Counted from the first letter of the stretch, positions 54,722-63,547 are shown. The stretch is 64,000 bases of DNA from Rhizobium mongolense subsp. loessense (GCF_900099775.1 NZ_FMTM01000004.1:372001-436000); one strand, 5' to 3'. Made by a program: numbers and translations. Notes: a model not told the origin generated them from the sequence alone.

Positions 54722-55168
54722 CGGGATTAGGAACCCCGCTCTGAGCGTTTCAATGATTTGCTGTTCAGCGGCAATGTCAGGGACGACTAAACGGTACCCT
54801 TCCTCATCCTTAAGGTTCAGTCGCTCGACCAACGCCTCGGCATCCTCATCAGTGAGCATGTCCATGACCACCCCATCGACAACGATCGCCTGTCCGGTCA
54901 CTGCATCGACCACCGCCCAGTAGTTGTTCAGGTTCTTGCGACGGCTATAACGCCCAGTTGCCATGAGGTGTACCTTTGTGTGCTGAGGCCTGGCTTCGGC
55001 CTTTCTCTTTTCTTCGGCGTTAAGGATGATCATGAGGTCAGTCGCGACATCGTGGGGCAACCGATTGAGAACCGTTCCGTGCATCTCCGCCGTTCTGCCT
55101 TCGTGGTAGTCGATGACATGCCACGTGCCGTCAGAACTCTCCTCTAAACCGTACCGCTTGTAGACCAT
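54710..55168 (-). CDS. hypothetical protein, convergent overlap
   Basis: 152 residues from the ATG at 55168 (upstream codons to 55273 lack signals). It looks like a soluble alpha/beta protein with two similar halves: HVIDYHEGRTAEMHGTVLNR with LPHDVATDLMIILNAEEKRK in the first and WAVVDAVTGQAIVVDGVVMD with DEDAEALVERLNLKDEEG in the second. This internal symmetry suggests a duplicated small domain. No family recognised. Its stop lies inside the last codons of the MBL gene on the other strand. Confidence 0.6.
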   Translation of the reverse strand: MVYKRYGLEESSDGTWHVIDYHEGRTAEMHGTVLNRLPHDVATDLMIILNAEEKRKAEARPQHTKVHLMATGRYSRRKNLNNYWAVVDAVTGQAIVVDGVVMDMLTDEDAEALVERLNLKDEEGYRLVVPDIAAEQQIIETLRAGFLIPLAQ

Positions 55169-55438
55169 GGGTCGCCTGGGGGTTGCCTTTAATACACCTA
55201 ACGTCGACCCGGAGCGTTTGTTGCAAATTTCTAAGTGACCGCCCGGATATGTCGCTTCCCCGCCGCGTCCCAAAGGTGCGAGCTGTCGATTTGCAAATGG
55301 CTAGCAAGCCGCCTGCGGACCTGACAAAGAGGGCGGTTGCTTCGACATCAATGCGAATGCAGCAATCTCGACACACGTTACTGCGCCGCATGGTGTCGGT
55401 CGCCGAGTGTGCTCAGCAGTCTTTATAGCTGACCATTT

Positions 55439-55474
55439 CCAAAACGTTTTGGCTTGAACTCCAAAACGTTTTGG
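55439..55474. promoter_or_regulatory. two 14-bp LacI-type operators
   Basis: Two identical perfect palindromes, CCAAAACGTTTTGG at 55439-55452 and again at 55461-55474, centres 22 bp (two helical turns) apart. They lie 34-69 bp before the LacI start. Central CG with A/T arms is the classical LacI/GalR-family operator form. They probably control lacI and the whole ABC/glycosidase operon. Confidence 0.9.
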
Positions 55475-55507
55475 TTCATAGTGGCGCTGTATCTGGGAGG
55501 GGACGCA

Positions 55508-56518
55508 GTGTCCAATCTGAAACAGTTGGCCCAGTCGCTCGGCCTGTCGATCACCACGGTATCGCGCGCCCTCGACGGCTATCCGGACGTCTCGCAGGCA
55601 ACCCGCGAACGCGTGCGGGAAGCAGCAGCGCTCACCGGTTATCGCCCCAATGCATCTGCACGTCGCCTTCGCAAACAGCGCGCCGAACTTGTCGCCGTGA
55701 CACTCCCGAGCGATCCGGGCCACATCGGCCCGCCGCACTTTCTCGATATGCTCTCCGGCTGCGCAGAACATCTTGCGACCGCCGGCCTCAACCTTGTGAT
55801 TGCCCCTGTGCCGCGCGGCGAGAGCGAGCTCGACATGTGCCGCCGTTTCGTCGACGGGCAAAGGGTCGACGCCATGCTGCTCGTGCGCACAAAACGCAGG
55901 GACGAGCGCGTGGAATTCCTACAGGCTCGGGGCATTCCGTTCGTCACCAATGGTCGGACCGAGTCGGTCCTGCCGCATCCCTATCTCGACGGCGACGGTT
56001 TTGCCGGGTTCCAAGCGGCAAGCCTTCGTTTTCATGCCGACGGTCATCGTCGGATCGCTCATATCGCCGGCCCCCAGGACTATTATTTTGCCCATGTCCG
56101 GTGCATGGGCTGGCAGGCAGCCATGGAAGAAAGCGGCCTTTCGAGCGAACTTTGCGCCGAAGGCGCACCGACCGAGCAGGGTGGATACCTGGCGGCGCTG
56201 GAATTGCTGCGCCATCCGCGTCGGCCAACCGCGATCGTCTGCGCGACAGACGAAATGGCGATCGGGGCCTTGCGGGCGCTCCGTGAAATTGAGGGCGGCG
56301 AGACGATCAGCATCGTTGGCCATGACGATCTTCCAACCGGTGCCTATACCAGCCCACCGCTTTCCACCATGCGCATGGCGGGCGAGAACCTGGGCCGCAG
56401 CTTTGCCACGCTGCTGCTTCGCGCCATTGCCGGCGAGCCATCGGAAGAACTTCAGGAACTGCACCCGATCGAGTTCGTCGACCGCGAGAGCCATCGGCGT
56501 GCGCCGCCAAATGCGTAG
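55508..56518 (+). CDS. LacI-family transcriptional regulator
   Basis: 336 residues from the GTG at 55508 with GGGAGGGG just upstream; a start 18 codons earlier would put the ATG inside the operator region. LacI helix-turn-helix (SNLKQLAQSLGLSITTVSRA, hinge NASARRLRKQRA), then a periplasmic-binding-type sugar domain (about 60-336). It is 24 bases before the binding-protein gene and transcribed with it, so the regulator is part of the operon it controls and represses its own synthesis through the two operators. Confidence 0.95.
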   Translation: MSNLKQLAQSLGLSITTVSRALDGYPDVSQATRERVREAAALTGYRPNASARRLRKQRAELVAVTLPSDPGHIGPPHFLDMLSGCAEHLATAGLNLVIAPVPRGESELDMCRRFVDGQRVDAMLLVRTKRRDERVEFLQARGIPFVTNGRTESVLPHPYLDGDGFAGFQAASLRFHADGHRRIAHIAGPQDYYFAHVRCMGWQAAMEESGLSSELCAEGAPTEQGGYLAALELLRHPRRPTAIVCATDEMAIGALRALREIEGGETISIVGHDDLPTGAYTSPPLSTMRMAGENLGRSFATLLLRAIAGEPSEELQELHPIEFVDRESHRRAPPNA

Positions 56519-56542
56519 AAAAGAACCAAAGAGGAGGAGAAA

Positions 56543-57820
56543 ATGAAACATCTAGCGTCACTTGGAATTCTGGCATCGACCGTCCTTTTGGCCGCAACGC
56601 CGGTGCTTGCCGACACGGTGTTCCTGTCCACGCAACTTCGTCCGATCGCAGAAGCGACCGTGGTTCGCGAAGAATTGCTCAAGGGCGTCCAGAATCCGGT
56701 CGACTACGTGGTCGAGGAGCCGCCGCAATTTGCGGTCCGCATGGAGGCCGAGCGCCAGGCCGGAACGCACACGATCAGCCTTGTCGGCGCTTTGCACGGC
56801 GAACTGTCGCCTCTTGCCGACAAGGACGGCCTTGAGCCGCTCGACGACGTCGCAAAGGCGCTCGCCTCGAAAGGCATGCCGCAGCCTCTGCTTGACCTCG
56901 GCAAGCTCGGCAAGTCCAGCCAGCAATATATCCCCTGGATGCAGGCGACCTATGTCATGGCCGCCAGGAAGGACGCCCTGCAATATCTTCCCCAGGGCGC
57001 GGATGTGAACAAGCTCACCTACGATCAGCTGATCGAATGGGGAAAGAAGATGCAGGAAGCGACCGGCCAGCCGCAGATCGGCTTTCCGGCCGGGCCGAAG
57101 GGGCTGATGTCCCGCTTCTTTCAGGGCTACTTCTATCCCTCCTTCACAGGCGGCGTCGTGCGGCCGTTCCAAAGTGCTGATGCTGCAGCCGGCTGGGAGA
57201 AGCTGAAGGAGCTCTGGTCGGTCGTCAATCCGAACTCCACCAACTACGACTTCATGCAGGAGCCGCTGCTTGCCGGTGAAGTCATGGTCGCCTGGGATCA
57301 CGTCGCACGCCTCAAGGAGGCGATCTCCTCCGAGCCTGATCAATATGTCGTCTTCCCGGCTCCCGCCGGGCCGAAAGGCCGCGGTTACATGCCGGTTGTC
57401 GCCGGCCTCGCCGTTCCGAAGGGGGCGCCTGACAAGGCAGGTGCGATCGCTGTCATCGAACACCTGACGATGCTCGACACGCAATTGCAGACAGCGCAGA
57501 AAGTGGGGTTCTTTCCGACGCTTGACGCCAAGCTGCCCTCCGACATCGATCCCGGAGTGGGCTTGCTCGCGGCCGCCGTCAATGCAACCCAGAGCGCGCC
57601 GGACGCGCTGATTTCGCTGCTTCCCGTCGGCCTTGGCGACAAGGGCGGCGAGTTCAACAAGGTCTATATGGACAGCTTCCAGCGGATCATTCTGCAGAAC
57701 GAAGCCGTCGGCGACGTCCTGAAGGCACAAGGCGCAACGCTTGCAAAGCTGATGGCCGATACCAAGGCCCCGTGCTGGGCGCCGGACGCCAAGAGCGACG
57801 GAGCCTGCCCTGTCGAATAA
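56543..57820 (+). CDS. carbohydrate ABC transporter substrate-binding protein
   Basis: 425 residues. Signal peptide at 1-23 (cleavage at VLA-DT). SBP_bac_1 fold: early VFLSTQLRPIAEATVVREEL, then the typical 'F...Y' sites (YIPWMQATYVMAARKDALQY; FFQGYFYPSFTGG). The C-terminus has a pair of Cys (PCWAPDAKSDGACPVE) that could form a disulfide. GAGGAGG gives a strong start. It is the high-expression gene of the operon, with a stable hairpin after it. Ligand is expected to be a glycoside that the GH63-like enzyme can hydrolyse. Confidence 0.92.
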   Translation: MKHLASLGILASTVLLAATPVLADTVFLSTQLRPIAEATVVREELLKGVQNPVDYVVEEPPQFAVRMEAERQAGTHTISLVGALHGELSPLADKDGLEPLDDVAKALASKGMPQPLLDLGKLGKSSQQYIPWMQATYVMAARKDALQYLPQGADVNKLTYDQLIEWGKKMQEATGQPQIGFPAGPKGLMSRFFQGYFYPSFTGGVVRPFQSADAAAGWEKLKELWSVVNPNSTNYDFMQEPLLAGEVMVAWDHVARLKEAISSEPDQYVVFPAPAGPKGRGYMPVVAGLAVPKGAPDKAGAIAVIEHLTMLDTQLQTAQKVGFFPTLDAKLPSDIDPGVGLLAAAVNATQSAPDALISLLPVGLGDKGGEFNKVYMDSFQRIILQNEAVGDVLKAQGATLAKLMADTKAPCWAPDAKSDGACPVE

Positions 57821-57826
57821 GCCTTT

Positions 57827-57853
57827 CGGCCCGGGCGCTTGGCGTCCGGGCCG
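57827..57853 (+). other. intercistronic hairpin after binding protein gene
   Basis: Eleven-bp GC-rich stem (one G-T pair) with a 5-base loop, 6 bases after the binding-protein stop and 31 bases before the permease start. No T-run. Such structures commonly stabilise the upstream mRNA part so the binding protein exceeds the membrane parts. Confidence 0.6.
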
Positions 57854-57883
57854 CTTCCCGAAAAGCCCGCGAAGCGAAAGCCA

Positions 57884-58735
57884 ATGCCAACCAACCGCAC
57901 CTGGATCCCCTATCTGCTGATCTTGCCCTCGGTGGCGTTCCTGGCGCTGCTTTTCGTCGTGCCGCTTGTGCAGACGATCTGGCTTGCCGTCTCCGACAAT
58001 GGCACGCCCTCGCTTGCCAATGTCCAGCGTATGGTGGGTGATCTCAATTTTACGCGCTCGGTCCAAAATACGTTTCTTCTGACGCTTGCCGTCGTGCCGG
58101 TGCAGATCGTCATTGCGCTCGCCATGGGAACGATGGTCGCGAAAGTGGCAGCCGGCCGGGAAACGATCCTGTGGATCTGGACCATTCCGCTCGGCATTTC
58201 GGATCTCGCAGCCGGTCTCGTCTGGTTGTCGATCCTGCAGAACAGCGGTTATCTCAATTCCTTCCTTTACGGCCTCGGCATCATCGAACGGCAGGCGAGT
58301 TGGCTTTCCTACCAGACGCCGTTTGCACTTTTTCTGGGCATAGCCGCCGCCGAGATATGGCGGGGAACGGCGATCGTCATGGTCGTCATCGTTGCAGGCC
58401 TCAACCAGGTGCCGAAGGAATACCGGGAAGCGGCAGAAATCTTCGGCGCAGGTCCGTGGACGCGCTTTTACCGCATCACCTTGCCGCTCATCCGGCCGGC
58501 GCTGCAGTCGGCGCTCATTTTGCGCACCGTTTTGGCCTTCGAGGTTTTTGCCGTCGTCTATGCCCTCGGCGGCCGCAATTTCCCGGTGCTCGTCGGCGAG
58601 GCCTACAATTGGCAGAACCAGAACCAGAACTATGGCGTTGCCGCAGCCTACGCGGTCCTCATCATGCTCATCTCGCTTGCGGCCACCATGTTCTATCTGA
58701 AGGCCATCAAGGTCGATCCGGAGCGTCTTCCATGA
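57884..58735 (+). CDS. sugar ABC transporter permease (MalF-type)
   Basis: 283 residues from the ATG at 57884; the longer start at 57839 falls in the hairpin region and is less likely. Six membrane helices. The EAA loop appears as YREAAEIFGAGPWTRFYRIT..LP, the ATPase contact. It corresponds to the MalF/UgpA partner. It overlaps the second permease by 4 bases (ATGA). Confidence 0.92.
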   Translation: MPTNRTWIPYLLILPSVAFLALLFVVPLVQTIWLAVSDNGTPSLANVQRMVGDLNFTRSVQNTFLLTLAVVPVQIVIALAMGTMVAKVAAGRETILWIWTIPLGISDLAAGLVWLSILQNSGYLNSFLYGLGIIERQASWLSYQTPFALFLGIAAAEIWRGTAIVMVVIVAGLNQVPKEYREAAEIFGAGPWTRFYRITLPLIRPALQSALILRTVLAFEVFAVVYALGGRNFPVLVGEAYNWQNQNQNYGVAAAYAVLIMLISLAATMFYLKAIKVDPERLP

Positions 58736-59562
58736 GCACAACCCGTGCGGCAAACTTCGTCTCGTCCCGCCGCATTGTGCTGTGGAGCGGGATCGCCGTG
58801 CTTTGCGCCTGGGTCCTGGTGCCGATCTATCTGATCGCGCTCGGCGCCTTCGGCGGACGAAGCGCCGTCTACCTCTGGCCGAAGACCGGTCTGCCGACAG
58901 GCCTTTCCTTCGAGCCCTTCCTGCTTTTCCTGAGGACGGAAGGCGTTCTCGGCTCCTTCGTGAACTCACTCGCAGCCGCAGCGATCACGGTTGCCTTGTC
59001 CCTGCTTCTCGGAGCGCCCGCCGGCTATGCGCTGGCACGCTATAATTTTCACGGCAAGGATGCCTTCCGGCTCATGGTCCTTTTGACGCGCGCCTTTCCT
59101 TTGGCAATCCTTGCTCTGCCGCTCACCGTTTCCTTCATCCGTCTCGGCCTCTACGATACGGTAACGGGCGTCGGGCTCGTCCATACCGTCCTTGCTCTGC
59201 CTTTCGCCGTGCTGGTGACGCAAGGCATTTTTCTTGGCGTTCCGAGAGAACTCGAGGAAGCGGCATGGGTCTTCGGGTGCTCGCGTATCCAGGCATTCTT
59301 CAAGATCGTCGCTCCGCTCGCCCTTCCAGGTATCGCCGCGACCGCCGTCTTTGCCTTCGTCATCTCCTGGAACGAAGTTTTCGCCGCGTCCGTGCTCACC
59401 GTCAGAAATCGGACGCTGACGGCCTATCTTTTGACCGTGCTGGCGGAAAGCCCGATGCATTATCGCTTTGCCGGCGGCCTCATGCTTATCCTGCCATCCG
59501 TGGTCTTCATCTTCGCGGTCAGGCGCTACCTTTTCGCGATCTGGGGCATTTCATCCAAGTAA
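58732..59562 (+). CDS. sugar ABC transporter permease (MalG-type)
   Basis: 276 residues from the ATG at 58732, coupled by ATGA to the first permease. Six membrane helices; EAA loop LEEAAWVFGCSRIQAFFKIV with Pro in LPGIAAT. It is the MalG/UgpE-type partner. The last codons (SSK-stop) are included in the first unit of a threefold 16-bp direct repeat that runs into the intergenic region. Confidence 0.92.
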   Translation: MSTTRAANFVSSRRIVLWSGIAVLCAWVLVPIYLIALGAFGGRSAVYLWPKTGLPTGLSFEPFLLFLRTEGVLGSFVNSLAAAAITVALSLLLGAPAGYALARYNFHGKDAFRLMVLLTRAFPLAILALPLTVSFIRLGLYDTVTGVGLVHTVLALPFAVLVTQGIFLGVPRELEEAAWVFGCSRIQAFFKIVAPLALPGIAATAVFAFVISWNEVFAASVLTVRNRTLTAYLLTVLAESPMHYRFAGGLMLILPSVVFIFAVRRYLFAIWGISSK

Positions 59563-59598
59563 CGGGTCATCCAAGCAACGGGTCATCCAAGTAACGGG
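59551..59598. repeat. three tandem 16-bp direct repeats
   Basis: The unit TCATCCAAGTAACGGG occurs three times in a row (59551-59566, 59567-59582, 59583-59598); the middle copy has one T-to-C change. The first copy is the end of the permease gene including its TAA, and the last copy ends 9 bases before the ATPase start, supplying the GGGG of its ribosome-binding site. Confidence 0.85.
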
Positions 59599-59607
59599 GA
59601 CAGTTTC

Positions 59608-60666
59608 ATGGCCAACATCGTCATCGACCGCATCCGGAAGAACTTCGGGACCTTCCAGGCGCTGAAGGAAGTCTCGCTGACAGTCAACGACGGGGAATTC
59701 GTTTCCCTTCTCGGCCCCTCGGGCTGCGGAAAGACGACGCTGCTGCGCATCATCGCCGGTCTTGAATCCGAAAGTGCCGGCGACATTCGCATCGCAGACC
59801 GCTCGGTAGTCGGGCTTCAGCCGAAGGACCGCGGCCTTGCCATGGTCTTCCAGAACTACGCCGTCTTCCCGCATATGACCGTCTTTGAAAATGTCGCCTT
59901 CGGCCTCAGGATGCAAAAGGCCGATGAGGCGCGCGTCAGGCAGCAGGTGGAAAAAGCCGCGGCTCTTTTGCACATCGAGCCCTATCTCGACCGCTATCCA
60001 AACAAGCTGTCGGGCGGCCAGCGCCAGCGCGTAGCCGTTGCTCGGGCGCTCGCCGTCGAGCCGAAGGTCCTGTTGATGGATGAGCCGCTTTCCAATCTCG
60101 ATGCGCTGCTGCGCCTGGAAATGCGCACGGAACTGAAGACGGTCCTGCAGTCTTCCGGCACGACGACGATTTATGTGACGCACGACCAGACCGAGGCGAT
60201 GGGCCTTTCCGACAGGATTGCCGTCATGCACGACGGCCAGATCGAGCAGGTTGGCCATCCCGTCGACATCTACAACCATCCCGCCACGCGGTTCGTCGGC
60301 GGCTTCATCGGCAATCCGCCGATGAATTTCATCCGCATGCCCGTGACCGACGGGCACGTGATCGCGGGCAGCGAGCGCTTTTCGGTGCCGCCGGGATCTG
60401 GGCCTGAGATCATCCTCGGGCTGCGCGGCGAAGCCGTGGCGCTTGCGCAGCCGTCAGAGGGATTTCAAATGCGCGTCCGCGTCGCCGAGCCGATGGGTTC
60501 GCATCTGCTTTTGACGGGATTGATCGAAAACCAGCCCGTTCGCGTCATCCTGCCGGCCGCCGAAAAGGTCGCAAGCGGCGACGTCATCGGCCTGAAACCT
60601 GATCCCGCGCGCATTTCTTGGCTCGCACCCGATAGCGGCAAGGCCTACCTGGCGGCCGCTGCCTGA
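59608..60666 (+). CDS. sugar ABC transporter ATP-binding protein (MalK/UgpC-type)
   Basis: 352 residues. Walker A GPSGCGKTT, signature LSGGQRQRVAVARALA, Walker B VLLMDEPLSNLD and switch His in YVTHDQTEAMGLSD are intact. Residues about 235-352 form the regulatory TOBE/OB-type domain of the MalK class (FIGNPPMNFIRM). It energises import through the two permeases. The spacing from the permease has been lengthened by the 16-bp triplication. Confidence 0.94.
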   Translation: MANIVIDRIRKNFGTFQALKEVSLTVNDGEFVSLLGPSGCGKTTLLRIIAGLESESAGDIRIADRSVVGLQPKDRGLAMVFQNYAVFPHMTVFENVAFGLRMQKADEARVRQQVEKAAALLHIEPYLDRYPNKLSGGQRQRVAVARALAVEPKVLLMDEPLSNLDALLRLEMRTELKTVLQSSGTTTIYVTHDQTEAMGLSDRIAVMHDGQIEQVGHPVDIYNHPATRFVGGFIGNPPMNFIRMPVTDGHVIAGSERFSVPPGSGPEIILGLRGEAVALAQPSEGFQMRVRVAEPMGSHLLLTGLIENQPVRVILPAAEKVASGDVIGLKPDPARISWLAPDSGKAYLAAAA

Positions 60667-60687
60667 CGAATATCTGGAGTAAATGGC

Positions 60688-61971
60688 ATGACAAAATACA
60701 TCGATGAAGCCAAGGCGATCTTGGCGGCGAATGACCGCGGCGGCTACACGGTGCCGACCGACCGGCTTTATCCCTTTCAGTGGAACTGGGATTCGGCCTT
60801 CGTCGCCATGGGGTTTGCCGTCTACGACATCGATCGCGCCTATCGTGAACTCGAACGCCTGGCCGAGGGACAATGGACCGATGGCATGATCCCCCATATC
60901 GTGTTCCATCAGCCGAGCGACAGCTATTTCCCCGGCCCCGACGTCTGGCGCACGAACCATGTCATTCCGACCTCCGGTATCACGCAGCCGCCGGTCTTCG
61001 CGATGGCTCTTCGCAAGATTTACGAAACGGCGGTCGCCACCGGCTCTGTCGCAAACGAGCGAACCCTTACGCTCTACGATGCCGCCTTGAAGTGGCACCG
61101 ATGGTGGTACCGCGCGCGCGATCCGGAAGGCACCGGTCTCGTCGCCTTGCTGCATCCTTGGGAAAGCGGCAGCGACAACTCGCCTGCCTGGGACATCGCC
61201 CTTGCGCGTGTTCCGACGACGACTGAAACGCCGGTCGTGCGAAAAGACATAGGGCATGTGAACCCGCAAATGCGCCCGCGTGATGAGGATTATGGCCGCT
61301 TCATCCATCTCCTGGATACCTATGCGGCCTGCGGCTGGGACCCCGTCGAGCAATGGCAAAAGGCTGAGTTCAAGATCGCGGATATCCAGACCAGCGCGAT
61401 CCTGCTGAAGGCCGGCGAAGACCTGCACTATCTTGCAGGTGTCTTCGGGCGCGCAGGCGAAGCCGATGAGATTGCAGCGCTGAATGAGCTCACGCGGCAG
61501 GCCCTGAAGGCGCAATGGCGTTCCCGTCTTTCGCGTTTCGTCTCACGGGATCTGCTGGCCGGCGAGGATGTCGCCGCAGCCACGCAGGCCGGCTTCATTC
61601 CTCTTCTTGCGCTCGACCTTGACGAGGCGACAGCTGACGCTTTAACCGCCGAAATGCGAAGATGGTGCAAGGGTATGAAAGTCGTCTTCCCGACGACCGA
61701 GCCTACTTCCGCGAGTTTTGAGGCCAAGCGCTATTGGCGCGGTCCGGCCTGGGCGATCATCAACTGGCTCCTGATCAACGGATTACGCCGCAACGGCCAC
61801 GCAGGACTTGCAGAGGAACTGCGCCAATCGACGATCAGCGCGATCGAGACCGAAGGCTTTGCCGAATATTTCGATCCGAAGACCGGCGAAGGATGCGGTG
61901 GGCTCGGATTCTCATGGACGGCAGCGGCCTACATTGCCCTTGAAAAGGCGGGCAGTTCCGCAATTAAGTAG
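60688..61971 (+). CDS. GH63-like glycoside hydrolase (glucosylglycerate/mannosylglycerate hydrolase-like)
   Basis: 427 residues, no signal peptide. (alpha/alpha)6-barrel glycosidase: the opening YPFQWNWDSAFVAMGFA with a catalytic-type Asp, LLHPWESGSDNSPAWD, and the later RYWRGPAWAIINWLLINGL are shared with GH63 enzymes such as mannosylglycerate and glucosylglycerate hydrolases, and also with GH37/GH15-like barrels. It is cytosolic and probably hydrolyses the glycoside imported by the ABC system before it. The gene starts 21 bases after the ATPase with GGAG upstream and is the last gene of the operon. Exact substrate is inference. Confidence 0.82.
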   Translation: MTKYIDEAKAILAANDRGGYTVPTDRLYPFQWNWDSAFVAMGFAVYDIDRAYRELERLAEGQWTDGMIPHIVFHQPSDSYFPGPDVWRTNHVIPTSGITQPPVFAMALRKIYETAVATGSVANERTLTLYDAALKWHRWWYRARDPEGTGLVALLHPWESGSDNSPAWDIALARVPTTTETPVVRKDIGHVNPQMRPRDEDYGRFIHLLDTYAACGWDPVEQWQKAEFKIADIQTSAILLKAGEDLHYLAGVFGRAGEADEIAALNELTRQALKAQWRSRLSRFVSRDLLAGEDVAAATQAGFIPLLALDLDEATADALTAEMRRWCKGMKVVFPTTEPTSASFEAKRYWRGPAWAIINWLLINGLRRNGHAGLAEELRQSTISAIETEGFAEYFDPKTGEGCGGLGFSWTAAAYIALEKAGSSAIK

Positions 61972-62039
61972 GAGAAAGCACCAAAACCCGATTTCCTGTA
62001 CCCGGCTGGAGGAGCCCGACATGGCCCGTGGTCGCGGCC

Positions 62040-62297
62040 TGCACACGAGGCTGGAACCGAGGTTGCTCTCGGCTTTGTCGACACTCTTCTAGCTGCCTAT
62101 GATCTGGTCGCCAGCCATCCGGAGGCCAGATCTTTGCGGTATGCATATGAATTGGGATGTCCTGACGTGCGGAGCGTTTCGATGAAGCGCTATCCCTATC
62201 ACATCCTTTGTCATAACGAGCCAGATCGTGTCGACGTTTGGCATGTGCTTCATGCCAAACGAGATCGGCGCAGCGGATGCAGGGGCCGGATCATTGA
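62040..62297 (+). pseudogene. ParE/RelE-family toxin remnant
   Basis: Frame pieces read VALGFVDTLLAAYDLVASHP, then SLRYAYELGCPDVRSVSMKR, then YPYHILCHNEPDRVDVWHVLHAKRD (62064-62265), matching ParE-type toxins across the central and C-terminal domain. The N-terminus is degenerate with no start, and a one-base frameshift after HAKRD puts the natural end (AQRMQGPDH-stop, 62268-62297) out of frame. No antitoxin is visible. The gene is dead. Confidence 0.65.
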
Positions 62298-62344
62298 ATT
62301 CGAACGCGCCTGTCTGCCTTCTTCATCCGGCCGGTAGTCCTCCA

Positions 62345-63547
62345 TCAAACAGCTCGACGTCCGGTGCTGCAGTATATCAGGAGCCCGATGCCGCCGAGCC
62401 CAAAGAGCGCGCCAATAATTGAGGTCCCCGAATAGGTCGTGATGGAACTGCCGATGGCGAAGACGAGTGCGCTCACGCCTGCGCTGAGAAAAATGTTGAC
62501 GGATATCAGGGCGCTGCCAAGACCTGGCCGTTCTGCAATCAGGTCCTGGAGGTAGGTGATGGGGATGCTGATCAACGCTGCGGCGCCAATGCCGCTGATG
62601 ACTGTCAGGGCGTAAGCGTGCCAGGGCTCTGAAGCAATGCCGAGCAGGAACAGGTAGGCGGCATATATGATGGTGCCGGTCACCAGTGCTGCGACCTGAC
62701 CCATCTGCCTGAGAAGTCGCGCCCAGACGATGATGAAGATGATCTCGAGGAAGGCAACGATGCCGACGAGAATGCCGACATCGCCCACCGTCCCGTGAAC
62801 CGCTCCGGTGACGATCAGGGGAAGGATCGCCCCGTTGACATGGAGCGTGCTCGTAATGAGCGCAACGGCAATCAAGGGCGCGAAGATTCTCGGCGAAACC
62901 ACTTCGGCGAGAGCTGCAAGATGAGAGAGATGATGCGTTGCTGCTTTGTCCGTGCCCTTCTGGCGCGGGAGGAACACGCCGATCAGGGCAAAACAGAATA
63001 TGCAAGAGAGACAGGCGAAAAGATATGCGGGCAGCATGCTCGTCGACGCGGAAAGCAGAACACCTGTCATGCCTGGTACCAGCACCCACGACAGCGAGAT
63101 CATTGCCCGGACGCCAGCGTTGACGGTGTTGACCTCGTTTTTGGGCATTCCCGCGGTGGCGGCCCGGACATTGGCAAAAAGCAGGGAGTTAAGCGAACCA
63201 TAGATCGGTAGCAACAGAAGCGAGCAGGCGATGAAGCTCGTTTGGGTCGGAACGAAATAAATCGCGCCATAGCCGAAAATGCCGAAACTGGCAGCCACCA
63301 GCATCATCGAACGATATTCGCCGAGACGGTCGGCAAGGTTGCCGAGGAGGATGCTCACGAGGACATTGACCGCCGCGGCCGCAAAGATCAGGGCTGAATA
63401 AAGACCGTTGCTCAATCCCAGCTCGCGAATGCCGACGACGGATTGATAAGGCGATGTTGCCGCGCCCGCAAACCCGAAGGAGAAAATGGCGACCATGCTG
63501 ACGCGGATCGTGGGATTGCGAAAAACATCGGGAAGAAGGCGGTTCAT
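62345..63547 (-). CDS. MFS transporter, SET-like sugar efflux
   Basis: 400 residues from the ATG at 63547; a TTG 28 codons upstream is possible but no helix would be added. Twelve membrane helices. The pattern RAMISLSWVLVPGMTGVLL in helix 5 and the short loop LADRLGEYRSMML (motif A) are like SetA/SetB sugar efflux transporters of the MFS. It is convergent with the GH63 operon but its own regulation is not visible. It may export a sugar or glycoside, preventing toxic accumulation. Confidence 0.82.
   Translation of the reverse strand: MNRLLPDVFRNPTIRVSMVAIFSFGFAGAATSPYQSVVGIRELGLSNGLYSALIFAAAAVNVLVSILLGNLADRLGEYRSMMLVAASFGIFGYGAIYFVPTQTSFIACSLLLLPIYGSLNSLLFANVRAATAGMPKNEVNTVNAGVRAMISLSWVLVPGMTGVLLSASTSMLPAYLFACLSCIFCFALIGVFLPRQKGTDKAATHHLSHLAALAEVVSPRIFAPLIAVALITSTLHVNGAILPLIVTGAVHGTVGDVGILVGIVAFLEIIFIIVWARLLRQMGQVAALVTGTIIYAAYLFLLGIASEPWHAYALTVISGIGAAALISIPITYLQDLIAERPGLGSALISVNIFLSAGVSALVFAIGSSITTYSGTSIIGALFGLGGIGLLIYCSTGRRAV

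Noticed and set aside
58171..58731. 187-codon N-terminal extension of the second sugar permease
   Set aside because: It runs inside the first permease gene in another frame; the ATG at 58732 with ATGA overlap and the first membrane helix fit the family.
56558..58969. Very long minus-strand open frame (803 codons) across the sugar ABC operon
   Set aside because: It is antisense to three intact ABC genes, with Arg/Gly/Asp/His-rich composition typical of a shadow frame in GC-rich DNA and no domain of its own.
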